Source: Bacteroidales bacterium M5
GTDB taxonomy: Bacteria; Bacteroidota; Bacteroidia; Bacteroidales; Muribaculaceae
Assembly (NCBI GenBank): GCA_001689535.1
Contig: LUJP01000081.1
Location: 1-39,872 of the forward strand
DNA: 39,872 nucleotides
Direction: 5' to 3'
The notes under the pieces were generated by a model. The model ran no database searches, was not told where the DNA came from, and saw nothing but the letters and a program-made list of their open reading frames with translations. Shown piece after piece: positions 31,567 through 39,872 of this stretch; the stretch's first letter is position 1; each line of letters begins with the position of its first letter. The position numbers were made by a program, and so were the translations under genes.

Positions 31567-33234
31567 TTAGGAAAGGCCTAAGAGTTTTCCGGCGGTGTGG
31601 CGCGCCGATTCGTCGTCGGGCGAACCTGACAGCATCAGAGCCAACTCGTCGATGCGCCTTTCCGGTGTCAGGCGTTCCATGCGGGTGTGGGTGGAGAGGT
31701 CGTCATCCTCTTTAAACACTTTGAAATGCACTTTGCCTTTAGCCGCCACCTGAGGCAGATGGGTTATGGCTATAACCTGCAGTCCTGCCGCCAGATCAAG
31801 CATCATCAGGCCCATACGGTTGGCTACGTCGCCCGATACTCCGGTGTCTACTTCGTCGAATATGATTGACGGAAGTTCTATGCGGTTGGCGATAATGGAT
31901 TTTATGGAGAGCATTATGCGCGAGATTTCGCCTCCCGAAGCTGCTCCTCCCACCGGAATCGGTTCCTGGTTCTTGTTGAATGCAAACCGGAATTCCACGG
32001 CATCCATTCCCGTGGGGCCGGGTTCTGAGGGCTCGACAGCAATGTTTACCTGAAGATTTTTCATGCCGAGAGGGCGTGCGGTTTCTATCAGCTTCTCGCC
32101 GAAATCACTGGCGGCCTCCGCGCGGCGTTCGGAAATGGTGCGGGCCAGTTCCCGTGCGCGCGATTTGGCCCGCTTGGCCTGCGTCTCGAGACGCAGAGCA
32201 AGAGAATCCGCTTCCGCGAGATGACTCAGGCGGTGTTCGAGACGGTCGCGTATCGCAATCAGCTCCGATTCGGTTTCCACGCCATGTTTCCTCATCATGG
32301 CCCTTATTTCGGTTATACGGGCATCGGCAATCTCAAGTTCCGAGGGGTCAACGAGAATGGAGGCGTCGATTGTCTCGATAGTCTCGGATATATCGTTAAG
32401 CTCTATGCTTGCCGATTCGAGCCTGTCGAGAAGGTTCTGGTTTCGGACGCTGTCGGTAAATGTCTCCAGATCGGCTATGGCGTCACGGGCTGTTTCTATA
32501 AGCGAAAGTATGTTGCTGTCTCCGGTTTTCAGAGCTTCAAGAGCCTCGTTTGCCAGGCTCTTGCCTCGGGTGGAATCGGCGAGCTGGTCGCGCGACTGTT
32601 CGAGCGTGTCGAGTTCGCCGGGGTGCAGATTGAGTTCTTCGAGCTGCTCAAGCTGGAACTGCATGAAATCGGCGTTTGCCTTGTCACGCTCCACTCCCGC
32701 CTTGAAGACCTTGAGCTTATGGAGCGCATCACGGAAGGAGGAATAGAGTTTGCCATATTCCTCAAGCAACTGCTGGTTGGAAGCAAGAGCGTCGATTACA
32801 TTGAGCTGAAAATCGGGCGTGGCGAGTAGCTGGTTCTGATGCTGCGAGTGAATGTCGACCAGATGCAGTCCTACCTCCCGGAGCAGAGTGAGATTCACTG
32901 GGGTATCGTTGATGAAGGCTCTTGATCTGCCCCCGGGAGAAATCTCGCGCCGGAGAATACAGGTGGCGGGGTCAAAGTCCACATCGGCACTCTTCAGAAT
33001 ATCGGCCAACGGGGTTGACGGCGATAGACTGAACATGCCTTCTATCACCGATTTCATATCCTCACGGCGTATGGCTTTGGTGTCGGTGCGTCCGCCGAGC
33101 AGCATTGACAGCGCACCGATAATAATGGACTTTCCGGCACCGGTCTCGCCGGTAATGATGTTGAGGCCGCTGTCAAATTCGATATCAAGCGAATCTATCA
33201 GGGCATAGTTGGATATATGGAGAGACTTTAGCAT
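31567..33234 (-). CDS. recN: DNA repair protein RecN
   Basis: SMC-like ATPase recruited to double-strand breaks. The start ATG at 33234 gives 555 residues and begins with the typical MLKSLHISNYALIDSLDIEF; the frame extends upstream to 33303 but that part is the end of the DUF4835 gene. Walker A GETGAGKS is at 29-36, long coiled-coil arms run from about 150 to 360, then the signature GGAASGGEISRIMLSIK and Walker B IIFDEVDTGVSG. It begins one base after the DUF4835 stop, so translation is probably coupled. Confidence 0.96.
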   Translation of the reverse strand: MLKSLHISNYALIDSLDIEFDSGLNIITGETGAGKSIIIGALSMLLGGRTDTKAIRREDMKSVIEGMFSLSPSTPLADILKSADVDFDPATCILRREISPGGRSRAFINDTPVNLTLLREVGLHLVDIHSQHQNQLLATPDFQLNVIDALASNQQLLEEYGKLYSSFRDALHKLKVFKAGVERDKANADFMQFQLEQLEELNLHPGELDTLEQSRDQLADSTRGKSLANEALEALKTGDSNILSLIETARDAIADLETFTDSVRNQNLLDRLESASIELNDISETIETIDASILVDPSELEIADARITEIRAMMRKHGVETESELIAIRDRLEHRLSHLAEADSLALRLETQAKRAKSRARELARTISERRAEAASDFGEKLIETARPLGMKNLQVNIAVEPSEPGPTGMDAVEFRFAFNKNQEPIPVGGAASGGEISRIMLSIKSIIANRIELPSIIFDEVDTGVSGDVANRMGLMMLDLAAGLQVIAITHLPQVAAKGKVHFKVFKEDDDLSTHTRMERLTPERRIDELALMLSGSPDDESARHTAGKLLGLS

Positions 33235-33235
33235 C

Positions 33236-34150
33236 TTATTCTGGATTGGAGGGGTGGAGAATAGCCGAGAGACGGACGTTCTCTGCCGGATAAATATTTT
33301 CAAGCATTTCGTAGACGCGCTTACGCTCGCTTTCCGCCCCGCGGCTGTAGACGTTAATCAGTTCGTCGAGCTTCGAGTCGTGAAACATTGTCAGCGCTAC
33401 CGAAAATGGAGCCATCTCGTTGACCTTGCTCAGCGTGGCGAGCGATGATGTAATGGCGTTGCGGCCTTTGTCGGGGCTCAGGGACATTACGTCGAGCCCG
33501 TTGCGATGATATTCATAGCTCATGTCGCGCAAGGCAGCCGGTGCGGCGGCAGAAAGGGCCTCGGCTATGGCCGCGCGGTTGCGGTTGTCGTCAAACATGC
33601 GCCATCCGCTTGAGCCGCTTGCCTGTGCCTGCTGCACTATGGATGCCATGCGTTCTACATACGGCTGGCCTCCGCGGGGAGAGAATGAATCGAAGTCAAG
33701 AGCCAGTATGAGATAGGCATAGAAATCAAGCAGGGCGGTGAGATTACTTTCCACGGTGGTTTCCGAAAACGTCAGACGGTCGGCCGGACGGAATGGAAAT
33801 GCGATGTGCTCGTCCTTGATGTTGAGCAGAGTGGAATTATAGGAGCTGTTGAAAACCGGACGCACAGACTGCACCTGAAGCTCGCCTGAAACCACCCCGT
33901 CGTTATAACCCGTGACGGTGAGGAATAGGCGGCATCCGATTCTTTCGTTGACAGCGAACTTCGTGTCTGTGAACCGGGTGTGGTTCATGTAGTCGCTCAC
34001 GGTCTGCTGCAGCTCGGAGAAAATCTCCTCCCGGGTATCCGACAACTGGTCTGTGTTCACTTCCACCTTACAGTCAAGTTCCTGTGCGAAGACACCCGCG
34101 GCCGTAAAAACGGCCGCAAGAACAAAGAATGACAGGCGGGTGAGGTTCAT
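33236..34150 (-). CDS. DUF4835 family exported protein (PorD-like)
   Basis: 304 residues with a Sec signal peptide (cleavage near FAQE, residue 22). The body has the DUF4835 layout: an N-terminal ELDCKVEVNTDQLSDTREEI, SELQQTVSDYMNHTRF, the central DFYAYLILALDFDSFSPRGG, and a C-terminal FHDSKLDELINVYSRG. In type IX secreting Bacteroidota a DUF4835 protein is, as I recall, named PorD; whether this organism has that secretion system is not visible here. The placement between coaBC and recN is conserved across Bacteroidota. Function is not established. Confidence 0.85.
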   Translation of the reverse strand: MNLTRLSFFVLAAVFTAAGVFAQELDCKVEVNTDQLSDTREEIFSELQQTVSDYMNHTRFTDTKFAVNERIGCRLFLTVTGYNDGVVSGELQVQSVRPVFNSSYNSTLLNIKDEHIAFPFRPADRLTFSETTVESNLTALLDFYAYLILALDFDSFSPRGGQPYVERMASIVQQAQASGSSGWRMFDDNRNRAAIAEALSAAAPAALRDMSYEYHRNGLDVMSLSPDKGRNAITSSLATLSKVNEMAPFSVALTMFHDSKLDELINVYSRGAESERKRVYEMLENIYPAENVRLSAILHPSNPE

Positions 34151-34158
34151 CAGTCAGG

Positions 34159-35358
34159 TCAGTGTAATTTTATGATTTCGTCAAGAATGTCTACGGCCAC
34201 TTCGCGTTTTGACTTCACGGGAAAGCGCAGTGGCTCTGCTCCCTGACGGAAGATGGTGATTTTATTGGTGTCAGTGCCGAACCCTGCCTGAGGGTCGCGG
34301 AGCGAGTTCAGCACAATCATGTCGAGATTCTTGCTGTGGAGTTTTTTCACCGCGTTGGATTCCTCACTGTCCGTCTCAAGGGCAAAGCCCACGAGAATCT
34401 GCCCCGGACGTTTCTCAGCACCGAGTGTGGCGGCAATGTCGGGATTTTTCACCAGGGTGATCTGCGGAGGTTCGTTTCCTTCACGTTTGATTTTTGTGCC
34501 GGACGGATTGGACGGCGCATAGTCGGCCACAGCGGCACACATTATGGCTATGTCGGCATCAGCCCACGCTTTCTGACAGCAGGCGAGCATCTCTTTAGCC
34601 GATTCCACATGCTCGGTAACCACACCCGTTTCGGAGGTTTTGACTGAGACGGGGCCGCTTACGAGAGTGACTTCAGCTCCCATGCGTGCGGCGGCATCGG
34701 CTATGGCATAGCCCATCTTTCCGGTAGAGAAATTGCCGATGAATCTCACCGGGTCTATTCTCTCGTAGGTAGGGCCGGCGGTAACCAGCACTTTTTTTCC
34801 GGCAAGTGGCTGTTTGCGCGAGAAAAACTCGTTGAGCACCTCCACAATACGTTCAGGCTCTTCCATGCGGCCGCGGCCGGTAAGATGGCTTGCGAGCTCG
34901 CCTTCGGCCGGTTCGATTATATGATTGCCGTAGGAGCGCAGCAGGGCGAGGTTGGCGGTTGTCGACGGATGGGCCATCATGTCCAGGTCCATGGCCGGGG
35001 CCACAAATACCGGAGCTTTGGCCGAGAGATATGTGGTCACAAGCATGTTGTCGGCGATACCGTGGGCCATTTTGCCGATGGTGCAGGCAGTGGCAGGGGC
35101 AATTACCATGGCATCGGCCCACAGGCCTATGTCAACGTGGCTGTGCCATTCGCCGGTATTGGCCGTGAAGAAATCGCATATCACGGGCTTCCCGCTCAGA
35201 GCCGAAAGTGTGACGGGAGTTATGAACTCTTTTCCCGAAGGTGTTATCACAACCTGCACTTCGGCACCTCTTTTGACGAGGAGCCGAAGGAGAGTCACAG
35301 ACTTGTATGCAGCGATACCGCCTGTTATTCCGAGGACTATATGTTTGCCTTTTAGCAT
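34159..35358 (-). CDS. coaBC: Bifunctional phosphopantothenoylcysteine decarboxylase / phosphopantothenate-cysteine ligase
   Basis: Two consecutive steps of coenzyme A synthesis. The flavin-binding CoaC half (1-180) starts with VLGITGGIAAYKSVTLLRLL and has catalytic His74 (SHVDIG) and PAMDLDMMAHP. The E. coli catalytic Cys158 position reads Ser157 (GELASHLTGRGRM). The CoaB half (from about 187) has VTAGPTYERIDPVRFIGNFS, STGKMGYAIADAAA and the KIKR loop that binds the intermediate. Length 399 is normal. The start overlaps the exonuclease stop by 7 nt. Confidence 0.95.
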   Translation of the reverse strand: MLKGKHIVLGITGGIAAYKSVTLLRLLVKRGAEVQVVITPSGKEFITPVTLSALSGKPVICDFFTANTGEWHSHVDIGLWADAMVIAPATACTIGKMAHGIADNMLVTTYLSAKAPVFVAPAMDLDMMAHPSTTANLALLRSYGNHIIEPAEGELASHLTGRGRMEEPERIVEVLNEFFSRKQPLAGKKVLVTAGPTYERIDPVRFIGNFSTGKMGYAIADAAARMGAEVTLVSGPVSVKTSETGVVTEHVESAKEMLACCQKAWADADIAIMCAAVADYAPSNPSGTKIKREGNEPPQITLVKNPDIAATLGAEKRPGQILVGFALETDSEESNAVKKLHSKNLDMIVLNSLRDPQAGFGTDTNKITIFRQGAEPLRFPVKSKREVAVDILDEIIKLH

Positions 35359-36137
35359 GATTTCTTATTCTTGGCCTGGTCTATGCGAAGCCTTATTCTG
35401 GCGAATGCGTCTTTAGTGTTCTGGGGGAAGTCGCCCTGCATTATCCAGCTGTAGTAGCCGGGTTCTTTTCTGAGGACCTCCTCTGCGGGGCTCCCTTTGT
35501 GTTTGCCGAAGTTGATAATCTCCACATTGTTGTCGTCATAAATGAGACGTCCGGCGAAATCAACGTTGCGGTTGTGCGACGAATAGTCGGATAGCGCGTT
35601 CACGTCGTTTGGCAGATCGGGGTAACGGTCGAGCTGGGCCTTGAGCACTTCGAGTGTGGCTCTCGTATCGGCGTTGGCCGAGTGGGCAGCCTCAAGGTCG
35701 CCTCCGCAGTAGAATCTGTAGGCTGCGGTGAGGTTTCGGGGCTCGCGTTTGTGGAATATAGTCTGCACATCCACAAAACGGGCTGTATGGATGTCGATGG
35801 GCACGTCCACGCGGTTGAATTCCTCCAGAAGCATCGGGATGTCGAATCTATTGGAATTGAATCCGGCTATGTCGCATCCGCTAAAGAGTTCGGCCAGTGA
35901 TTTTGCAACCTGACGGAATGTGGGTTCGCCGCTTACGTCCTCGTCGGTGATATGGTGTATGGCTGTAGCCTCAGCCGGAATCGGCATCTCGGGATTGATG
36001 CGGCGGGTGCGTTCAATCTCTGAGCCGTCTGGCATCACTTTTATCAGGGAAATTTCCACGATGCGGTCGTGGGTGATGTTGGTGCCGGTAGTCTCCAGAT
36101 CAAAGAACACTATGGGCCTTGTGAGTTTCAGTTCCAT
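35352..36137 (-). CDS. DnaQ-like 3'-5' exonuclease (DEDDh)
   Basis: 261 residues with Exo I IVFFDLETTGTN (Asp13, Glu15), Exo II AGFNSNRFDIPMLLEEF and Exo III HSANADTRATLEVL, where His and Asp complete the DEDDh metal site. The C-terminal 80 residues include INFGKHKGSPAEEVLRKEPG, a segment found in many Bacteroidota relatives. It may proofread for DNA polymerase III or degrade DNA or RNA ends; its position directly after dnaN (7-nt gap) favours a replication or repair role, by inference. Confidence 0.88.
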   Translation of the reverse strand: MELKLTRPIVFFDLETTGTNITHDRIVEISLIKVMPDGSEIERTRRINPEMPIPAEATAIHHITDEDVSGEPTFRQVAKSLAELFSGCDIAGFNSNRFDIPMLLEEFNRVDVPIDIHTARFVDVQTIFHKREPRNLTAAYRFYCGGDLEAAHSANADTRATLEVLKAQLDRYPDLPNDVNALSDYSSHNRNVDFAGRLIYDDNNVEIINFGKHKGSPAEEVLRKEPGYYSWIMQGDFPQNTKDAFARIRLRIDQAKNKKSC

Positions 36138-36144
36138 CCGCGGG

Positions 36145-37269
36145 TCAGTCTACGATGTTCATTGGCATGAGAATCATAAGCAGCTCGCAATCGGGGTCGT
36201 TCTCTCCGGGCAGGAAGAGGGCGGGACGCGAGGGGTCGGCGAGTTTGATTATCACGTCGGGGGTGGAGAGGGTGGAAAGAATCTCCACGAGATACTGGCT
36301 TCCGAAGCCTATTGTAAGGTCTTTGCCGGTGTAATCGCAGGGCACTTCCTCTTTGCCAAATGTACCAAAACTGTTGTCGCAAGCGTTAAGCTCTACGGAG
36401 TTGGTGCTCAGACGGAGCCGGATGAGGCCGCCGCCTTCGTCGCCGAACACAGCCACGCGCCTTACGGCAGTGAGGAGCGAGAGACGGTCCACGGTGAGTA
36501 TATACGAGTTGTTCGAAGGTATCACGCGGTCGTAGGGAGGGAAATTGCCTTTTATCAGGCGGCAGTCGAATGTGAACGATTCAGATTCAAACAATACCGC
36601 CGTGGGGCTTACGGTTATTTTAATCTCATCCTCCTTGGAGAATACATTCTTGAGCACGGTGGCACCTTTTACGGGCAGGATGAATGAGCAGGTGACACCG
36701 GGTTTTATGGTAGAGGTGGTGTATTTTACCAGCTTGCGCGTGTCGGTCGATACGAATATCACGGAGTCGGGGCGCACGTCCCAGAGAATACCCATCATCT
36801 GCGGACGGATTTCGTCGGTGCTAACGGCAAAAAGCGTGTTCTCGATACCGTGTATCACATCAGTGGCGCCGGCTGTAAAGGTTTCTTTTATAGAATCGTC
36901 TTCAGGCTTTTCACCGGGATATTCCGTGCCGGAGATTGCCATGGTGTTGTAGACACCGTTGGAATAGGAAATCTTTACTTCAAGTGTTTCTTCCTTTATT
37001 TCAAAAAGAATACCCTGGTCGGGGAGCTCCTTGAGAAGTTCCACGATTCTCCGGGCGTCAAGGCAGAACGAACCGTCGCCCTGGGCATCAGCCACGTTCA
37101 GACGTCCCACAAGCGAGTTTTCCATATCAGCAGCCTTGACGGTGAGCGTGTCGCCTTCAAGGGTGAAAAGGAAATTGTTGAGGATAGCCATGGGGTTCTT
37201 GGCATTGATAACCTTGCTGACTGCGGATGCAAAAGCGTAGAGCGTTTTGCTGGAGACACTGAATTTCAT
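36145..37269 (-). CDS. dnaN: DNA polymerase III subunit beta (sliding clamp)
   Basis: 374 residues forming three clamp domains of about 120 residues each. The N-terminus MKFSVSSKTLYAFASAVSKV, the AMAISGTEYPGEKPE region, NVFSKEDEIKITVSP and the C-terminal LMILMPMN are the conserved clamp features; the last strands form part of the pocket for polymerase peptides. The clamp dimer encircles DNA and tethers polymerase. It follows the PBP1A gene by 42 nt with no visible terminator. dnaA is not adjacent, so this is not a classical dnaA-dnaN origin region. Confidence 0.96.
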   Translation of the reverse strand: MKFSVSSKTLYAFASAVSKVINAKNPMAILNNFLFTLEGDTLTVKAADMENSLVGRLNVADAQGDGSFCLDARRIVELLKELPDQGILFEIKEETLEVKISYSNGVYNTMAISGTEYPGEKPEDDSIKETFTAGATDVIHGIENTLFAVSTDEIRPQMMGILWDVRPDSVIFVSTDTRKLVKYTTSTIKPGVTCSFILPVKGATVLKNVFSKEDEIKITVSPTAVLFESESFTFDCRLIKGNFPPYDRVIPSNNSYILTVDRLSLLTAVRRVAVFGDEGGGLIRLRLSTNSVELNACDNSFGTFGKEEVPCDYTGKDLTIGFGSQYLVEILSTLSTPDVIIKLADPSRPALFLPGENDPDCELLMILMPMNIVD

Positions 37270-37311
37270 CTGATTATAGAGTTTTGTAGTTTGTTTTTGT
37301 GTAAAGAGTGA

Positions 37312-39687
37312 TTAGTCGAATACGTCCTCGGCCATGGAGATGTCGGCAGCGGCGTCCTCCACAGGAATATCGGAGAATTCGCCGGAGCAGAGATCCACAT
37401 TGGCAGGGAATTCAAAGCGGTCGGTCTGCCGGTAGGGCAGAGAGGAATCGCCATATACTTTTTTCATGAACAGTCCGTAGATGGGGAGGGCCATTGAGGC
37501 ACCTTGGCCGTTGGCCATGCCGTTGAAGTGGATGAAACGTTCCTCGCCACCAACCCAGGTTCCGGCCACCAGGCGGGGTGTGAAGGCCATGAACCAGCCG
37601 TCGGCATTGTAGTTGGTGGTTCCGGTCTTGCCGCCGGTCTGGGCCGTGAGGTTATAGGGCGCACGGCGTATACGGTTGCCGGTTCCGGAATCGACCACGC
37701 CGAGAAGCATGGAAAGTATGCGCCAGTAGGCCGTTTCGGAGATTACCTCGGTGTGGCGCGGGGTGAATTCAGATATCACGTTGCCGTTTGAATCGGTAAT
37801 CGAGGTTACGAAAATGGGATCCACGCGCATGCCTTTGTTGGAAAATGCCGTATAAGCGCTTACCATTTCTTTGACTGAAATGTCGGCCGGCCCGAGGCAG
37901 AGAGACATTACCGGATCGAGCCGTGAGGTGACTCCGAAGTTCTGAATGGTTCTTACGAGTTCCTCGGGTGAAAGCTGGCTTATGAGGCGCGCGGAAATCC
38001 AGTTGTTGGAGTTGGTGAGCGCCCAGCGCAGATCCACGTCCTCACCCACGCGCGCGCTGCCGGCGTTGCGGGGAGCCCATGTGCGCCCGAGTTCGTCGGT
38101 GAACACGGGCTGGGTGTTGCTGAACATTGAGCAGGGGGTGAAACCTTCCTCCATTGCATAGGTGTAGAGGAACGGTTTCATGGTCGAGCCAATCTGTCGG
38201 CGACCCTGCGAAACCATGTCGTACTGGAAGAATGAGAAGTTGGGGCCGCCCACGTAGGCTTTCACCTGTCCGTTCACGGGGTCCATGGCCATGAAGCCGG
38301 TGCGCAGGAATTTCTTCTGGTGCAGAAGCGAGTCCATGGGTGTCATCACGGTATCAATGGGGCCCGTATAGCTGAACACCTTCATTTCGCGGGGCGTGCT
38401 GAAGGCTGTTTTTATCTCTTCCATCGAGGCTCCGGCCTTTTTCATCATGCGGTAGCGGTCGGTGAGCTTCATGGCGTTGCGGATGAGATGATTCACCCTG
38501 ATTTCCGAAATTTCCGTGCGGTTAGTGGAATAAGGGGCGTTTTTAGTGCCTTTTTTCTCGCGGTCGAAGGCCGGCTGGAGGTAACCGCCCATGTGTTCGG
38601 CCACTGCTTCCTCGGCATACTGCTGCATTCTGGAGTCGATGGAGGTGTGGATTTTCAGACCGTCGGTATAAATGTCGTATTTCGAGCCGTCGGGCTTGGG
38701 ATTCTTTTCTATCCAGCCGTATAGCGGATTCCGCTCCCAGGAAATGGAGTCAGTGCGGTAGGTCTGGTCGTCCCAAGAGGGATAGTCGGAGCGGACAGGC
38801 TTCTTGGCCTGCATCATCAGGCGTATCTGCTCGCGGAAATAAGGGGCTGTGCCTTCCTTGTGGTCCACACGGTGGAAGTCGAGTTTGATCGGGAGCGCCG
38901 CCAGTGAGTCATATTCCTCCTTGGTGATCATGTCGTTTTCCTTCATGAGGTTGAGCACCACGTTGCGGCGGCCGAGCGCGCGCTCGGGTTTGCGCACGGG
39001 GTTGTAGTAGGAGGGGTTTTTCACCATACCCACAAGCAGGGCGGCTTCTTCCACATTAAGGTCTTTAGGCTCCTTGCCGAAATAGACCCAAGCGGCCGAT
39101 TTGATACCCACGGCATTGTAGAGGAAGTCAAACTGGTTGAGATACATCTTGATTATCTCGTCCTTGGAGTAGAAGCGCTCGAGTTTCACGGCTATCATCC
39201 ACTCGATAGGCTTTTTGATGGCTCGGCTCATCAGATTCTCGCTCTCCGGCGAATAAAGCTGCTTGGCAAGCTGCTGGGTGATGGTAGAACCGCCGCCGGC
39301 GTTTTTGTTGCCGAGCAGCAGGCGTTTTACGGCCACGCGGAAAAGTGCGCGGAAGTCTATGCCGGAGTGATCCTCGAAGCGGGCATCCTCGGTGGCGATA
39401 AGAGCGTTGACTACGTTTGAGGAAATCTCGTCGTAATCGGCATATACACGGTTGCCGGTTCCCCGGAAGAAACGGCCTATCTCTTTGCCGTCGGAGGAAT
39501 AAAGCACCGAGGCAAAACGGTCGTGGGGGTTCTTGAGTTCCTCAACGGGAGGCATATAGCCTATAACTCCGTTGTAAATCAAAAAAAGAAAGGTGAATAT
39601 TCCGGCAATGAATGCTACGAAAAAGAGCCATAAGAGCATTATCACGGCACGGTGTCTGGTATTACTATCCTGTTGGGTCGTGGACAT
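37312..39687 (-). CDS. mrcA-type: Class A penicillin-binding protein 1A
   Basis: Peptidoglycan polymerase and crosslinker of 791 residues anchored by one membrane helix (about 14-40). The GT51 glycosyltransferase domain carries the catalytic Glu100 (IATEDARFEDHSGID) and NAGGGSTITQQLAKQLYS. The transpeptidase domain carries GSTMKPFLYTYA (SxxK serine, near 490), SNNW (SxN) and KTGTT. The acidic C-terminal tail (AAADISMAEDVFD) is usual in Bacteroidota. A TATCTTTG box (minus strand, 39725-39732) lies 38 nt upstream of the ATG. It is the first gene of the long minus-strand run that includes dnaN. Confidence 0.95.
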   Translation of the reverse strand: MSTTQQDSNTRHRAVIMLLWLFFVAFIAGIFTFLFLIYNGVIGYMPPVEELKNPHDRFASVLYSSDGKEIGRFFRGTGNRVYADYDEISSNVVNALIATEDARFEDHSGIDFRALFRVAVKRLLLGNKNAGGGSTITQQLAKQLYSPESENLMSRAIKKPIEWMIAVKLERFYSKDEIIKMYLNQFDFLYNAVGIKSAAWVYFGKEPKDLNVEEAALLVGMVKNPSYYNPVRKPERALGRRNVVLNLMKENDMITKEEYDSLAALPIKLDFHRVDHKEGTAPYFREQIRLMMQAKKPVRSDYPSWDDQTYRTDSISWERNPLYGWIEKNPKPDGSKYDIYTDGLKIHTSIDSRMQQYAEEAVAEHMGGYLQPAFDREKKGTKNAPYSTNRTEISEIRVNHLIRNAMKLTDRYRMMKKAGASMEEIKTAFSTPREMKVFSYTGPIDTVMTPMDSLLHQKKFLRTGFMAMDPVNGQVKAYVGGPNFSFFQYDMVSQGRRQIGSTMKPFLYTYAMEEGFTPCSMFSNTQPVFTDELGRTWAPRNAGSARVGEDVDLRWALTNSNNWISARLISQLSPEELVRTIQNFGVTSRLDPVMSLCLGPADISVKEMVSAYTAFSNKGMRVDPIFVTSITDSNGNVISEFTPRHTEVISETAYWRILSMLLGVVDSGTGNRIRRAPYNLTAQTGGKTGTTNYNADGWFMAFTPRLVAGTWVGGEERFIHFNGMANGQGASMALPIYGLFMKKVYGDSSLPYRQTDRFEFPANVDLCSGEFSDIPVEDAAADISMAEDVFD

Positions 39688-39724
39688 AATTTGGTTATAG
39701 ATGAAGCCTTTGCGTTAAAACATA

Positions 39725-39732
39725 CAAAGATA
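39725..39732 (-). promoter_or_regulatory. Probable -7 box of the PBP1A promoter
   Basis: Minus strand TATCTTTG matches TAnnTTTG, 38 nt before the ATG. No TTG lies at the standard spacing, so only the -7 element is claimed. Confidence 0.4.
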
Positions 39733-39824
39733 GTGATTATGCCTCAAATAATGCGGAATCCTGGCGGATTTTAGTTTATATTGTTAACAAATTTTGTGGG
39801 ATACGGTTGGAGAGATTACATAAT

Positions 39825-39861
39825 AAAACTATTCCTCCCGGACGGAAACCGGAAGGAATAG
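39825..39861 (-). terminator. Terminator of a gene lying beyond the right edge
   Basis: Stem CTATTCCTCCCGG (39829-39841) with CCGGAAGGAATAG (39849-39861), one mismatch in 13 pairs. On the minus strand it is followed by TTTTATTATG, so it should end a minus-strand transcript entering from outside the window. Confidence 0.6.
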
Positions 39862-39872
39862 ATGTACATTTA

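Noticed and set aside
36145..37269. Replication origin near dnaN
   Set aside because: No dnaA gene and no cluster of DnaA boxes was seen; dnaN is embedded in an unrelated operon.

Overview
The window is a dense chromosomal segment from a member of the Bacteroidales (phylum Bacteroidota). By family content, and by base composition that looks near 50-55% GC by eye, a gut Muribaculaceae-like organism is the best guess. The taxonomic evidence is: promoters of the Bacteroidota type (TTG/TTTG, about 20-22 nt, TAnnTTTG) before many genes; the bifunctional fucokinase/GDP-fucose pyrophosphorylase Fkp; a GH97 glycosidase; DUF4295, DUF4835 and DUF5063 genes; weak Shine-Dalgarno sequences; and gene orders such as dnaN-exonuclease-coaBC-DUF4835-recN. 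The family-level assignment is an inference. No phage, insertion sequence, CRISPR array, tRNA or rRNA gene was seen.

Layout. 1-3.2 kb (+): a two-gene unit of a short Omp85/BamA-like barrel and a phosphoethanolamine transferase. 3.2-3.8 kb (-): a small lipoprotein. 3.9-5.6 kb (+): class I fumarase with its own promoter and a bidirectional terminator. 5.7-9.65 kb (-): a yicC-gmk-nadD-DUF5063-M18 aminopeptidase operon, divergent from tsaB (+). 10.5-13.3 kb (-): fkp. 13.5-16.3 kb (-): an M16 peptidase. 16.4-20.1 kb (-): a porin, a glutaminase-fold protein and an NhaC antiporter in a row. 20.1-20.7 kb: a small accessory patch with a 9-bp tandem repeat, a truncated four-helix-bundle (S23-type) gene and an unrelated coding remnant. 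20.7-23.7 kb (-): a CPBP membrane protease, an Ala/Lys/Asp-rich LEA-like lipoprotein and a FadL-type porin. 23.9-25.9 kb (+): a GH97 lipoprotein glycosidase. 26.0-26.6 kb (-): rpmB-rpmG-DUF4295. 26.9-39.7 kb (-): a long run of PBP1A, dnaN, DnaQ-like exonuclease, coaBC, DUF4835, recN, rlmB, lytic transglycosylase and uvrA, with very short gaps or overlaps at several junctions. A terminator for a gene beyond the window lies at the right edge.

Function. Most genes are housekeeping: nucleotide, NAD and CoA synthesis, tRNA and rRNA modification, replication and repair, cell wall synthesis and turnover, and envelope proteins. I did not find a convincing undescribed multi-gene system. The most unusual item is the glutaminase-fold protein at 17.9-18.8 kb: the catalytic Ser-x-x-Lys is replaced by Gly-x-x-Arg while the rest of the fold is recognisable, and it sits between a porin and an antiporter. 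Second is the repeat plus broken S23 gene at 20.2-20.7 kb. Third is the long leader before rpmB with a possible 14-codon basic peptide.
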